From the NCBI GenBank assembly GCA_038040245.1, contig JBBPIU010000002.1, forward strand, positions 1-64,000: a DNA stretch of 64,000 nucleotides, in the 5' to 3' direction. Both the position numbers and the translations under genes were made by a program. This document shows, piece after piece, positions 6,598 through 16,112 of this stretch (position 1 is its first letter; the number at the start of each line of letters is the position of its first letter). The stretch is from RBG-16-66-20 sp038040245. GTDB lineage: Bacteria > Pseudomonadota > Gammaproteobacteria > Burkholderiales > SG8-39. The notes below the pieces were generated by a model. It was not told where the DNA came from. It made no database searches and saw only the letters and a list, made by a program, of their open reading frames with translations.

Positions 6598-7272
6598 ATG
6601 GATAACGTGCCCCAGGACGATGCCGAGCTGAAAGCGCTTTCGCAGGCGCTGCACCAGCTCTACGACCCGGTCCTCGATGAACCGGTGCCCGAGCGGCTGC
6701 GCGCGCGCAACGTGAGCCACGCGCGCTGGCGCGCCGCGGCGATCGCGGCCGGTTGGGTCGCGCTCGGGCTTTGTGCCGGCGTCCTTGCAGGCTGGCAGCT
6801 CCATGCCTGGCGCGCCAGCGTGCCGCCGCAGGCGGAGGTGCCCGTTTTCGTGAAACGCGCTGCCATGGCGCACGCGACTTACTCGCCTGAGGTGCGCCAT
6901 CCGGTGGAGGTCGGCGCCGACCAGGAGCAGCACCTGGTGGCATGGCTCTCCAAGCGCTTGGGGGCGCAGGTTCGCGCGCCCAGGCTGGAGGCGGTCGGAT
7001 ACAGCCTGGTGGGCGGCCGCCTGCTCCCCGGCGACAATGGTCCGGTAGCGCATTTCATGTATCAGACGGAGAAGGGGCGCCGCATCACGCTCTACGTGCG
7101 CACCGAAGCTGCGGAGAATCGCGAAACCGCGTTCCGCTATTCGGCCGAAGGCAACGTGAAAGTGTTTTACTGGATCGACCGCAAGCTCGGCTACGCGATT
7201 TCCTCATCCGACCTCGGCAAGGACGACCTGCTCAAGGTCGCCAACGCCGTCTATCAGCAGCTCAATCCCTAG
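6598..7272 (+). CDS. Anti-sigma factor, single-pass membrane protein
   Basis: The 224-residue product has a cytoplasmic N-terminus of about 45 residues, one transmembrane helix (about 50-67, WVALGLCAGVLAGWQLH) and a periplasmic domain of about 150 residues. It lacks the HxxxCxxC motif of zinc-binding anti-sigma domains. The start lies three bases after the sigma stop. By position it should hold the ECF factor at the membrane and release it on a periplasmic cue. Similar RsiW/ChrR-unlike anti-sigma proteins are often annotated only as transmembrane regulators. Confidence 0.82.
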   Translation: MDNVPQDDAELKALSQALHQLYDPVLDEPVPERLRARNVSHARWRAAAIAAGWVALGLCAGVLAGWQLHAWRASVPPQAEVPVFVKRAAMAHATYSPEVRHPVEVGADQEQHLVAWLSKRLGAQVRAPRLEAVGYSLVGGRLLPGDNGPVAHFMYQTEKGRRITLYVRTEAAENRETAFRYSAEGNVKVFYWIDRKLGYAISSSDLGKDDLLKVANAVYQQLNP

Positions 7273-7289
7273 TAATAGCGGGTCGCAAA

Positions 7290-8186
7290 CTACAGGTCGT
7301 AGGCGCCGGCGACGCGGATGTCGAAGCGCCCGACGCGCTCGATCTCGGCGCTGATCAGGTCCCCGGGCTTAACCGGTCCGACTCCTTCCGGCGTGCCGGA
7401 GAAGATGAGGTCGCCGGGATACAGCGTGTAGAAGCTGGTTGCGTACTCGATCAGGCGCTCGATGTTGTAGACGAGCCGCCTGGTGTTCGAGTTCTGGCGC
7501 AGCTCGCCGTTCACGCGCAGGGACAGGTCGAGATTGTTCGGGTCCGGGATCTCGTCCTTCGTGACCAGCCACGGCCCGCATACGGCGTAGGTGTCGGGCG
7601 ACTTGCGGAAGCACTGCAGCTCGGGGCCGCGGATGGTCATGTCCAGGCCGATGGCGTAGCCGGCGACGTACTGCAGCGCGTCTTCCTTTTTCACGTGGTT
7701 GCACTGCCTGCCGATGATCACGGCAAGCTCGACCTCGTGGTCGTTGCGCCGTTCCGGAAAACGCAATCGGATTTCCTCGCCGGGGCCGATCAGGGCACTG
7801 GTCGCCTTCAGGAACAGGCCCCAGTCCCAGATGCCTTTCGACATGTCGCGCCCGTGCGCGATGCCCTGGTCCTTCCCGGCTTCGTCAATATGGGCCTGGT
7901 AGTTGATCGGCGCGTTGACGATCTTGGTCGGATTGGCGACCGGCGATTTGAGCTTCACCGTGGAAAGCTTACGCCGCGGCGCGCTTGCCGCGAGCGCCTT
8001 GGCGCGCTCCGCGACGCGCGCGAGGTTGAGTATCAGCGGATCGCCGAGCGCGATCGGCCAGCGCTGCGCCGGAATGACATCGAGCGCATCCGAGACGTCC
8101 AGCACGTCGTCGCCATCGACCAGGCCGAGCCGGTCGTCGCCACCGGCCTGCCAGGGCCGGTCCTCGACATAGCGGCAGAGCTTCAC
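7290..8186 (-). CDS. Fumarylacetoacetate hydrolase family protein
   Basis: A 298-residue enzyme of the FAH superfamily, which includes C-C hydrolases and decarboxylases of aromatic catabolism. The metal site is visible as HEVELAVIIG (two glutamates) and GLDMTIRG (aspartate); the C-terminal signature FSGTPEGVGPVKPGD is typical. The start is GTG 8186, which overlaps the TGA of the upstream NYN gene by four bases, so the two are translationally coupled. A longer frame through the NYN gene is a GC artefact. Exact substrate cannot be told from sequence. Confidence 0.88.
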   Translation of the reverse strand: MKLCRYVEDRPWQAGGDDRLGLVDGDDVLDVSDALDVIPAQRWPIALGDPLILNLARVAERAKALAASAPRRKLSTVKLKSPVANPTKIVNAPINYQAHIDEAGKDQGIAHGRDMSKGIWDWGLFLKATSALIGPGEEIRLRFPERRNDHEVELAVIIGRQCNHVKKEDALQYVAGYAIGLDMTIRGPELQCFRKSPDTYAVCGPWLVTKDEIPDPNNLDLSLRVNGELRQNSNTRRLVYNIERLIEYATSFYTLYPGDLIFSGTPEGVGPVKPGDLISAEIERVGRFDIRVAGAYDL

Positions 8187-8974
8187 GCGCGCGCGGTCGG
8201 GCGGATCAGGTAGCCGCCGGATTTCTCGTCGCGCTCGAGCGTGATGAGCTTTCTCTTTTCGGCCTCTTCGAGCAGATCGGAAAACGCCTTGAAGCCGTAG
8301 TAGGACTCGTTGAAGCCCGGATTGCGGCGCTTCAGGGCCTGCTTGATCATCGAGCCCCAGATGCGCTCGCCCTCGCCGCGCTCGGTGATCAGCGCCTGCA
8401 GCGTCTCGATCACCAGGTCGAAGGCCTCGTGCTGCTTGTCGCTGCCCGCCGGGCTGGTTTCCTTGCGCTTCTTCGCAGCGCGCCGCTTCGATTCGTCCTC
8501 GCGCACCAGGTCGTCGTAATAGATGAACTCGTCGCAGTTGGCGATCAGCAGGTCGGAAGTCGAGTTCTTCACGCCGACGCCGATCACAAACTTGGCGTTC
8601 TCGCGCAGCTTGGACACCAGCGGGGAGAAGTCCGAATCCCCGCTGATAATCACAAACGTATCGACGTGGCCCTTGGTGTAGCAGAGGTCGAGCGCATCCA
8701 CCACCATGCGGATGTCGGCCGAGTTTTTGCCCGACTGGCGCAGGTGCGGGATCTCGATCAGCTCGAACGAGGCCCCGTGCATGCCGGCCTTGAATTCCTT
8801 GTAGCGCTGCCAGTCGCAGTAGGCTTTCTTGACGACGATCGAGCCCTTCAGCAGCAAGCGCTCGAGCACGCGGTTGATGTCGAATTTCTCGTACTTTGCG
8901 TCTTGCACGCCGAGGGCGACGTTCTCGAAGTCGCAGAACAGCGCCATGTTGCGTGTTTCGTGGTTGGCGGCCAT
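8183..8974 (-). CDS. NYN domain ribonuclease-like protein with OST-HTH/LOTUS domain
   Basis: The 263-residue protein has an N-terminal NYN (PIN-like, LabA/DUF88) domain with its acidic residues in FCDFENVALG, NSADIRMVVDALDL and IISGDSDFSPLVSKLRE. A charged linker (about 165-190) precedes a C-terminal winged helix of OST-HTH type ending ITLERDEKSGGYLIRP. Such proteins are proposed RNases or RNA binders. The start ATG 8974 (MAANHETRN) is kept; a second Met at 8950 (MALFCDFENV) is an equally plausible start. It overlaps the FAH gene by four bases. Confidence 0.88.
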   Translation of the reverse strand: MAANHETRNMALFCDFENVALGVQDAKYEKFDINRVLERLLLKGSIVVKKAYCDWQRYKEFKAGMHGASFELIEIPHLRQSGKNSADIRMVVDALDLCYTKGHVDTFVIISGDSDFSPLVSKLRENAKFVIGVGVKNSTSDLLIANCDEFIYYDDLVREDESKRRAAKKRKETSPAGSDKQHEAFDLVIETLQALITERGEGERIWGSMIKQALKRRNPGFNESYYGFKAFSDLLEEAEKRKLITLERDEKSGGYLIRPTARA

Positions 8975-9015
8975 GTTTCGATTCTCCGGTTCGCAGCGAT
9001 GCTAGCATTCAACGC

Positions 9016-10554
9016 ATGAACGGCGCAGAAAGCCTCGCCCGTACGCTGGTCGCCTGCGGCCTCGATACCTGCTTCGCCAATCCCGGCACCTCCGAGATGC
9101 ATTTCGTCTCGGCGCTCGACCGCGTCGAGGGCCTGCACTGCGTGCTGGGCCTCGCCGAGACTGTGGTTACCGGCGCCGCGGACGGTTTCGGGCGCATGGC
9201 GAAGCGGCCCGCCGCGACGCTGCTGCATTGCGCGCCGGGCCTCGCCAACGGCATCGCCAACCTGCACAACGCGAAACGCGCCTACACCCCTATCGTGAAC
9301 ATCGTCGGCGACCACGCGACCTACCATCGTCAATACGATTCGCCGCTGACCGGCGATACCGTAGGCATCGCCAAGGGCGTATCGCGCTGGCTGCGGGTGT
9401 CGGCGTCGGCGATGGACGTGGCGGCCGACGGCGCGGCGGCAGTGCAGGCCTCGCTCACCGCGCCGGGCGGTATCGCCACGCTCGTGCTGCCGGCGGACAC
9501 CGCCTGGAACCAGGGCTCGGGTCCCGCGGCGCCGCTTGCGGTACCCGCGCGCGCCAAGGTTCCCGCGGAGCGCGTGCGCGAGGCGGCGGTTGCTTTGCGC
9601 TCCGGCGCGCCGGCGATGCTGCTGCTCGCCGGAGTTGGGCTAAGCGAAGAGGGGCTCAAGGCCGCGCACCGGATCGCAGCGGCAACCGGCGCAAGGCTGA
9701 GCACGCCGACGCAGGTGTCGCGCATGGCTCGCGGCCGTGGCCGGCCATCGGTGGATCGCGTGCCCTACGTGGTGGATCGGGCCCTCGCGTACCTCGGCGG
9801 GCTGAAGCACATGGTCCTGTGCGGCTCGAAGCCACCAGTCGCGTTCTTCGCCTATCCCGGCAAGCTCAGCCTTACCGCGCCGCCCGACTGCGCGATCCAT
9901 CCGCTGGCGACCGTGGAAGAAGACGTCATCGGCGCCCTGGAGATGCTCGCGGACGAACTCGGAGCGCCGCGCAAGCCGCCGATTGCTGAAGTCGCAAAGC
10001 CGGCAACGCAGCGCGGGCCGTTCCAGCCGGAGGCCTTCGGCCTCACGCTGGGCGCTTTGATGCCGGAGAACGCAGTGGTCTGCGAGGAAGGGGCGACCTC
10101 CGGCCGCGCGTTGTTTCCGGTTACCTGGGGTGCGGCGCCGCACGACTGGCTGCAATTGACGGGCGGCGCCATCGGCCACGGGCTGGCCTGCGCCGCAGGC
10201 GCTGCGGTGGCGGCGCGCGACCGCAAGATAATCGCACTGCAGTCCGACGGCGGTGCGATGTACCAGATTCAGGCGCTCTGGACCCAGGCGCGCGAGAAGC
10301 TGGATGTGGTGAACGTTATTTTCGCCAACCGGCGGTATGCGATTCTGCAAGGAGAACTCGCGGCGGTCGGCGCGACGCCCGGACCGGCGGCGAACCAGTT
10401 GTTCGACCTCACGCGCCCCGAACTGAATTTCGTGGCCATGGCGGCCGGCATGGGGGTTGAGGGTGTCCGCGTGGAAAACCTCGAAGGGTTCGCGGACGCC
10501 TTCGGCGCCGCCTGCGGGCGGCGCGGGCCGTTCCTGATCGAATTCCTGATCTAG
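9016..10554 (+). CDS. Thiamine-diphosphate enzyme, acetolactate synthase large-subunit-like
   Basis: A 512-residue ThDP enzyme with the three-domain order of the IlvB/benzoylformate decarboxylase group. The catalytic glutamate lies in LAETVVTGAADGFGRM near residue 50. The ThDP-Mg site is SDGGAMYQIQALW with asparagine 27 residues on (FANRRY). The N-terminus CFANPGTSEMHFVSAL is typical of this subgroup, annotated in many genomes as acetolactate synthase although the true substrate is unproven; no small subunit or ilvC is adjacent. Start at 9016 chosen over longer frames because it begins the Pyr domain. Confidence 0.85.
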   Translation: MNGAESLARTLVACGLDTCFANPGTSEMHFVSALDRVEGLHCVLGLAETVVTGAADGFGRMAKRPAATLLHCAPGLANGIANLHNAKRAYTPIVNIVGDHATYHRQYDSPLTGDTVGIAKGVSRWLRVSASAMDVAADGAAAVQASLTAPGGIATLVLPADTAWNQGSGPAAPLAVPARAKVPAERVREAAVALRSGAPAMLLLAGVGLSEEGLKAAHRIAAATGARLSTPTQVSRMARGRGRPSVDRVPYVVDRALAYLGGLKHMVLCGSKPPVAFFAYPGKLSLTAPPDCAIHPLATVEEDVIGALEMLADELGAPRKPPIAEVAKPATQRGPFQPEAFGLTLGALMPENAVVCEEGATSGRALFPVTWGAAPHDWLQLTGGAIGHGLACAAGAAVAARDRKIIALQSDGGAMYQIQALWTQAREKLDVVNVIFANRRYAILQGELAAVGATPGPAANQLFDLTRPELNFVAMAAGMGVEGVRVENLEGFADAFGAACGRRGPFLIEFLI

Positions 10555-10555
10555 G

Positions 10556-13500
10556 CTAGGGCGCCCTGTTCGGCGCGTGCGGGCCCGCCGGTGCGGGGGC
10601 ACCGCCGACCAGGGCCGGCTGGGAGCGATTCTTGCGACGGTCGGCGATCCACTGCTGCAGCCGCTCGAAATACAGGTAGACCACCGGAGTGATGTACAGC
10701 GTGAGGACCTGCGACAGCAGCAGGCCGCCGACCACGGCGAGGCCAAGCGGCGCGCGCGCGCTGCCACCGACGCCGAAGCCGATCGCGATCGGCAGGCTGC
10801 CCACCAGCGCCGCGGCGGTGGTCATCATGATCGGGCGGAAGCGGATGATGCCCGCCTCATAGATCGCCGCCTCGGGCGCCTTGCCTTCGTTCCTCTGCGC
10901 CTCGATCGCGAAGTCGATCATCAGGATCGCGTTCTTCTTCACGATGCCGATCAGCATGATGATGCCGACGAAGGCGTACATATTGAGTTCGATGCCGAAA
11001 GCCATCAGCGTCAGAAGCGCGCCGAGGCCCGCGGTCGGCAGGCCCGAGAGGATGGTGAGGGGGTGGATGAAGCTTTCGTAGAGGATGCCGAGCACGAGGT
11101 AGATCACGAACACGGCGAACAACAGCAGCAAGCCCATACCCTGCAAGGAGGCCTGGAACGCCTGCGCGGTGCCCTGGAAGGACGCGTTGATGGTGGCCGG
11201 AATCTGCATGGTGGCCATCTCCCGCGTCACCTCGTCGATCGCCCGCGACAGCGCCACGCCGGGGCGCAGATCGAAGGAGATGGTTACCGAAGGTAGCTGC
11301 CCGAGGTGGGTCACCGATAGCGGGCCGACGCTGTAAGTCAGTTTTGCCACGGAATTCAGCGGCACCAGGGCGCCGCTGGTGGAACGCACGTAAAGCATGG
11401 CGAGCGCCGAGGGGTCCTGCTGGTAACGCGGCTCGAGCTCGAGAATCACCCAGAACTGGTTGGTCGCGGTGTAGATGGTCGAGACCTGCGACGCGCCGAA
11501 AGCGAAACCGAGCGTGGTCTCGATCGCCTGCGGCGAGACGCCCAGCGCCGCCGCCTTCTCGCGGTCGATCTCGACGTTGACCTGCGGGCGGGCGATCTGC
11601 AGGTCGCTGGAAACATCGACGATGCCCGGCAGCGAGCGCAATTTCTGCTCGATGCGCGGCGCCCATTGGTAGAGCTGTTCGGTGTTCGGCCCCTGGATCA
11701 CGTACTGGTAGGGGCTCTTGGTCAGCGAACCGATGCGAATCGTCGGCACGTTCTGCACGAAAGTCTTCATGCCGACAACGCTGGCGAGCTTGGGACGCAG
11801 GCCTCGGACGACTTCGTCTGCGGGTTTTCGCTTGCCGTAGGGCTTGAGCGCGATGGTGATGCGGCCGCTGTTCATCGCGGCGTTGTTGCCGCCCGCCCCG
11901 ACGAACGACATGATGGCTTCGATGTTGGGATCCTGGCGCACGATCTCGGCGACCTGGCGCTGCAGCTCCACCATGCCATCGAAAGACACGTCTTGCGGGC
12001 CTTCGGTAAAGATGAACAACTGGCCGGAGTCTTCGCTCGGCAGGAAACCCTTGGGCGCCCGGGCGAACAGCACCCCGGTGGCCACGCAGATGACAAGGAA
12101 CGCGAGCATGGTGACGCGTTGGTGCGCGATCACCCAGCGCAGCGTGGCGCCGTAAAAATCGCGCCAGGCATCAAAGCCGCGTTCGAATGCCATGTAGAGG
12201 CGGCCGTGCCGCAGGTTCGGATCGTGCGGCTTCAGAATGCGGCTGCACATCATCGGTGTCAGCGTGAGCGAGACGAAACCCGAGATCAGCACCGCGACGA
12301 TGATCACCACCGCGAACTCGTGCAGCAGGCGCCCGAGGATGCCGCCCATGAAGAACACCGGGATGAACACCGCGGCAAGCGAGATCGTCATCGACACGAT
12401 GGTGAACGCGATCTCCTTCGAGCCATCCAGCGTCGCCTGCATCACGCTCTTGCCCATTTCGATGTGGCGGCTGATGTTCTCGAGCATCACGATGGCGTCG
12501 TCCACCACGAAGCCGACACACAGCGTGAGCGCCATCAGCGAAATATTGTCGATGCTGTGGCCGAATACGTACATCAGCGAAAAGGTGCCGACGATGGACA
12601 TCGGCAGCGCCACGCTCGGGATGATGGTCGCCGGGATGTTGCGCAGGAAGATGAAGATCACCATCACCACCAGCGCGAGTGCCAGCAGCAGCGTGAACTC
12701 GACCTCCGCCACCGAGGCACGGATCATTACCGTGCGGTCGTAGAGGATGTCGATGCCGATGCTCGGCGGTACTTCGGCGCGGAACGTCGGCAGCAGCTTC
12801 TTGACGGCGTCCACCACTTCGATGGTGTTGGTGCCGGGCTGGCGCTGGACCGCGAGCACGATGCCGCGCTTGTCCTTGAACCAGGCCGCGACCTTGTCGG
12901 TCTGCACACTGTCGATGACGCGGCCGACCTCGCCCAGGCGCACCGGGTTGCCGTTGCGGTAGGTGACGATGATCGACTGGAACGCCTTGGCGTCGTACAG
13001 CTGGCCGGTGGCCTGCACCGCGAACATGCGGTCCTTGCCATAGAGCGTGCCGGTAGGCTGGTTGACGTTGGCGTTTGCAATGGCCTGTTGCACCTCATTC
13101 ATGCTGACCCCGCGCGCCGCGAGCACGCTCGGATCGACCTGCACCCGCACGGCGTATTTCTGCTGGCCGAAGACCTGCACCTGCGCCACGCCGCTGATGG
13201 TCGAGATGCGCTGCGCGAGATAGGTTTCGGCGTACTCGTTGACCGTCGAGATCGGCAGCACATCCGAAGTGAGCGCGAGGAAAAACACCGGGAAATCGGC
13301 CGGGTTCACCTTGCGGAACGAGGGCGGTGTCGGCATCGCGGGCGGCAGCAGGCGCGCGGTGGCGGCGATCGCCGAGTTCACGTCCTGCGCGGCGGCGTCA
13401 ATGTCGCGGTCGAGGTTGAACTGGATCGTGATCGAGGTCGAGCCCTGGCCGCTTACCGAGGTCATCGAGTCGATGCCCGAGATGGTGGAGAACTGCTTCT

Positions 13501-13702
13501 CGAGCACCGTCGCCACCGCCGAAGCCATGGTTTCCGGGGACGCGCCGGGCAGCCCGGCGGTGACCTGAATCGTCGGGTAATCGACGTTGGGCAGCTGGCT
13601 CACCGGCAGCAGCCGGAATGCGACCACGCCGAAAATCAGGATGCCGGCCATGACCAGCACGGTCATGACCGGGCGGCGGACGAAGATCTCGGAGAGGTTC
13701 AC
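10556..13702 (-). CDS. RND multidrug efflux permease (HAE-1 type)
   Basis: This 1048-residue inner-membrane proton antiporter has the 12-helix RND layout with two large periplasmic loops. N-terminus MNLSEIFVRRPVMTVLVMAG, proton-relay aspartates in helix 4 (GFVVDDAIVMLENISRH), and repeat-2 motif GIVKKNAILMIDFAIE place it near MdtB/MdtC. GTG start 13702 overlaps the adaptor stop by four bases (GTGA), so adaptor and pump are made in step. No outer-membrane channel gene is next to it. It would export hydrophobic or amphiphilic compounds; the specific drug is not predictable. Confidence 0.92.
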   Translation of the reverse strand: MNLSEIFVRRPVMTVLVMAGILIFGVVAFRLLPVSQLPNVDYPTIQVTAGLPGASPETMASAVATVLEKQFSTISGIDSMTSVSGQGSTSITIQFNLDRDIDAAAQDVNSAIAATARLLPPAMPTPPSFRKVNPADFPVFFLALTSDVLPISTVNEYAETYLAQRISTISGVAQVQVFGQQKYAVRVQVDPSVLAARGVSMNEVQQAIANANVNQPTGTLYGKDRMFAVQATGQLYDAKAFQSIIVTYRNGNPVRLGEVGRVIDSVQTDKVAAWFKDKRGIVLAVQRQPGTNTIEVVDAVKKLLPTFRAEVPPSIGIDILYDRTVMIRASVAEVEFTLLLALALVVMVIFIFLRNIPATIIPSVALPMSIVGTFSLMYVFGHSIDNISLMALTLCVGFVVDDAIVMLENISRHIEMGKSVMQATLDGSKEIAFTIVSMTISLAAVFIPVFFMGGILGRLLHEFAVVIIVAVLISGFVSLTLTPMMCSRILKPHDPNLRHGRLYMAFERGFDAWRDFYGATLRWVIAHQRVTMLAFLVICVATGVLFARAPKGFLPSEDSGQLFIFTEGPQDVSFDGMVELQRQVAEIVRQDPNIEAIMSFVGAGGNNAAMNSGRITIALKPYGKRKPADEVVRGLRPKLASVVGMKTFVQNVPTIRIGSLTKSPYQYVIQGPNTEQLYQWAPRIEQKLRSLPGIVDVSSDLQIARPQVNVEIDREKAAALGVSPQAIETTLGFAFGASQVSTIYTATNQFWVILELEPRYQQDPSALAMLYVRSTSGALVPLNSVAKLTYSVGPLSVTHLGQLPSVTISFDLRPGVALSRAIDEVTREMATMQIPATINASFQGTAQAFQASLQGMGLLLLFAVFVIYLVLGILYESFIHPLTILSGLPTAGLGALLTLMAFGIELNMYAFVGIIMLIGIVKKNAILMIDFAIEAQRNEGKAPEAAIYEAGIIRFRPIMMTTAAALVGSLPIAIGFGVGGSARAPLGLAVVGGLLLSQVLTLYITPVVYLYFERLQQWIADRRKNRSQPALVGGAPAPAGPHAPNRAP

Positions 13703-14844
13703 GAGGCCGCCGCCGAATCGACGATGTTGACCTTGATGCCGGGCGCGAGGCGCAGCGCGCCGCGCACCACCACCCGCTCGCCCTTGGCGAGTTTGCCTTC
13801 GGCCAGCACCGCGACATCGCCCTCGGTACGCGCAACGACGACTTTGCGCAATTCCGCGGTCATGTCTGCCTTCACCACGTAGACGAACTGGCCGTCGGGA
13901 CCGGTCTGCAGCGCGCGCGAAGGCACGGTGATGGCGTTTTCCTGGTCGTAGAGCTTGACGCGCACGGTGTAGAACTGACCAGGCCAGAGTGCGGCGTCGC
14001 CGTTGTCGAACACCGCGCGCACCTTGATCGTACCCGTGGTCTGGTCGACCGCATTGTCGAGGAATGCGATGCGCCCCGTGGCGATCGCCTTGTCGGCGCC
14101 CGGCGCTGCGACTTCCACCGCGAGGGGGCTCTTGCGCATCAGGTCGCGCATCATCGTCAACTGCTGCTCCGGAATCGCGAAACTCACGTACACCGGCTTC
14201 ACCTGGTTGATGATGACCAGCGAGATGGTGTCGTTCGCCTTCACCATGTTGCCCGCCTGCAGCAGCGCGCGGCCGACGTAGCCGTTGATCGGTGAGCGGA
14301 TCACGGTGTACTCAAGATTCAGCTTCGAGTTCTCGAGCCCCGCCTGGCTCGCCTTCGAGGTGGCCTCAGCGGTCTGCGCATTGGTGCGGTACTGTGCGTA
14401 GGCGTCCTTGGAGACGAAATTCTTGTCGAGCAGCTCTTGGTAGCGGCGTTCCTGCGAAGCCGCCTGGTCGCGGCTCGCGACATCACGCAGGGCTTGCGCC
14501 TCCGATTGCCTGAACGCGGCCTCGAACGGGCGCGCATCGATCCTGAACAGCACCTCGCCCTTTTTCACTTCCTGGCCTTCGCGGAAGTGCAATTCGAGGA
14601 TTTGTCCGTCAACGCGCGACTTGACTGCGACCGAGGCGAAGGCCTCGACGTTGCCGATCGCCTGCAGGCGCACCGGCACCGTCTGCTGCACCGCAGCTAC
14701 GACGGCGACCGAGGCAGTTGGCGGGCCCTTGGCGGCGGGTTTCTCCTTGGCGCGGGAATCGCCGCTGAAGTACGCGACCAGACCGCCAGCCGCGAGGACG
14801 ACGACAAGACCGGCAAGGATGGCGTAGCGCTTTCCGGAACTCAT
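13699..14844 (-). CDS. RND efflux periplasmic adaptor (membrane fusion protein)
   Basis: A 381-residue MdtA/AcrA-like adaptor. It starts MSSGKRYAILAGLVVVLAAG (one N-terminal membrane anchor), then a split barrel-sandwich hybrid domain (VAVKSRVDGQILELHFREGQ and VIRSPINGYVGRALLQAG) around a coiled-coil hairpin, then the beta-barrel and membrane-proximal domains. The start 14844 is chosen because it opens the anchor; the frame runs 79 codons further upstream into lysA without a signal. It overlaps the pump gene by four bases. Confidence 0.92.
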   Translation of the reverse strand: MSSGKRYAILAGLVVVLAAGGLVAYFSGDSRAKEKPAAKGPPTASVAVVAAVQQTVPVRLQAIGNVEAFASVAVKSRVDGQILELHFREGQEVKKGEVLFRIDARPFEAAFRQSEAQALRDVASRDQAASQERRYQELLDKNFVSKDAYAQYRTNAQTAEATSKASQAGLENSKLNLEYTVIRSPINGYVGRALLQAGNMVKANDTISLVIINQVKPVYVSFAIPEQQLTMMRDLMRKSPLAVEVAAPGADKAIATGRIAFLDNAVDQTTGTIKVRAVFDNGDAALWPGQFYTVRVKLYDQENAITVPSRALQTGPDGQFVYVVKADMTAELRKVVVARTEGDVAVLAEGKLAKGERVVVRGALRLAPGIKVNIVDSAAAS

Positions 14845-14858
14845 GAAAGCGTGCAGCC

Positions 14859-16106
14859 TTAAGGCAACAGCCGCTCGGCGGCAAAGAGTTGATTCACTGT
14901 TTCCCGCTCGCGGATCAGCGAGGCGCTGGCGCCCGACACCATCACTTCGGCGGGACGCGGCCGCGTATTGTAGTTTGAACTCATCACCATGGCGTAGGCT
15001 CCGGCTGACATTACCGCAAGGAGGCTGCTCGGTCGAATCGCCAGTATGCGCTCTCGGGCGAGGAAGTCTGCGCTCTCGCACACCGGCCCGACAATGTCGT
15101 AAACACCGGCCACGGCATCCAATTCCGTCTCGCGGACCTGCCGTACCTCGTGCCAGGCGTCGTAGAGCACGGGCCGGATCAGATCATTCATGGCGGCATC
15201 CACCACCGCAAAATTTTTCGATTCGCCCGGCTTGAGGTACTCGATGCGCGTCAGCAGCAGGCCCGCCTCACCCACGATCGCACGGCCCGGGTCGACGATC
15301 AGCGTCTCCTTGCGACCGGCAAGCACGCCCAATGCGCCGTCCAGGAACTGGGCGATCGGCGCGGGTGTCTCGTCCCGGTAACGGATCCCGAAACCGCCGC
15401 CGAGATCGATGTGCGAAATGTCGATACCGGCCCGCTGCAGGCGCTCGGTCAACGCCAGGATGCGCGCCGCGGCGTCGATGAACGGCGCCGCGCTCATCTG
15501 CTGCGAACCGATGTGGCAGCCGATTCCCGTCAATTCGATGTTGGGGCGGCGCGCGGCATCGCGGTACAGGCGCTCGGCGTCGGCGTAGGCGACGCCGAAT
15601 TTGTTGTGTTTCAAACCGGTCGAGATGTACGGATGCGTCTTTGCATCCACATCCGGATTGACCCGGAACGCAACCGGCGCCCGCACGCCAAGGCGGACGG
15701 CCACTGCATCGACGCGCTCCAGTTCGGCTTCGGATTCCAGGTTCAGGCACAGGACCTTCGCGCCCAGCGCCTGCTCGATCTCGGCCTCGGTCTTGCCGAG
15801 GCCGGAGAAAACCACCTTGCGCGGATCGCCGCCGGCGGCGAGGACGCGGGCAAGCTCGCCGCCCGAGACGATGTCGAAGCCCGCGCCGCGCCGCGCCATC
15901 AGCGCGAGCACTGCGAGATTCGAATTCGCCTTCACCGAATACGCGATCAGCGACCTGCGCCCGGCGAGCGCACTCGAGAAGCGCGCGAAATTACCTTCGA
16001 TTACGGCCCGGGAATAGACATAGCAAGGCGTGCCGAACCGGCGCGCGATCTCCTCGAGCGAAACCTGTTCGGCGCAGAGCACGCCGCCGCGGTAGGCGAA
16101 AGCCAT
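14859..16106 (-). CDS. lysA: Diaminopimelate decarboxylase
   Basis: LysA makes lysine from meso-diaminopimelate, the last step of the DAP pathway, in the cytosol. The 415-residue PLP enzyme has the fold-III barrel with the Schiff-base lysine in AYSVKANSNL, glycine-rich phosphate loop HIDLGGGFGIRY, and the catalytic cysteine region VGPVCESADFLARER. The start at 16106 (MAFAYRGGVL) lies six bases after the lptM stop, so the pair is co-transcribed, the usual order in betaproteobacteria. Confidence 0.95.
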   Translation of the reverse strand: MAFAYRGGVLCAEQVSLEEIARRFGTPCYVYSRAVIEGNFARFSSALAGRRSLIAYSVKANSNLAVLALMARRGAGFDIVSGGELARVLAAGGDPRKVVFSGLGKTEAEIEQALGAKVLCLNLESEAELERVDAVAVRLGVRAPVAFRVNPDVDAKTHPYISTGLKHNKFGVAYADAERLYRDAARRPNIELTGIGCHIGSQQMSAAPFIDAAARILALTERLQRAGIDISHIDLGGGFGIRYRDETPAPIAQFLDGALGVLAGRKETLIVDPGRAIVGEAGLLLTRIEYLKPGESKNFAVVDAAMNDLIRPVLYDAWHEVRQVRETELDAVAGVYDIVGPVCESADFLARERILAIRPSSLLAVMSAGAYAMVMSSNYNTRPRPAEVMVSGASASLIRERETVNQLFAAERLLP

Positions 16107-16112
16107 TGGGGG

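Noticed and set aside
7290..9008. Single 572-residue protein joining NYN and FAH regions
   Set aside because: The first half is the wrong frame of the NYN gene; the FAH protein starts at GTG 8186.
11666..13882. 738-codon plus-strand open frame
   Set aside because: It lies antisense to the RND pump and adaptor, is rich in H, R, D and shows no domain; a GC-rich shadow frame.
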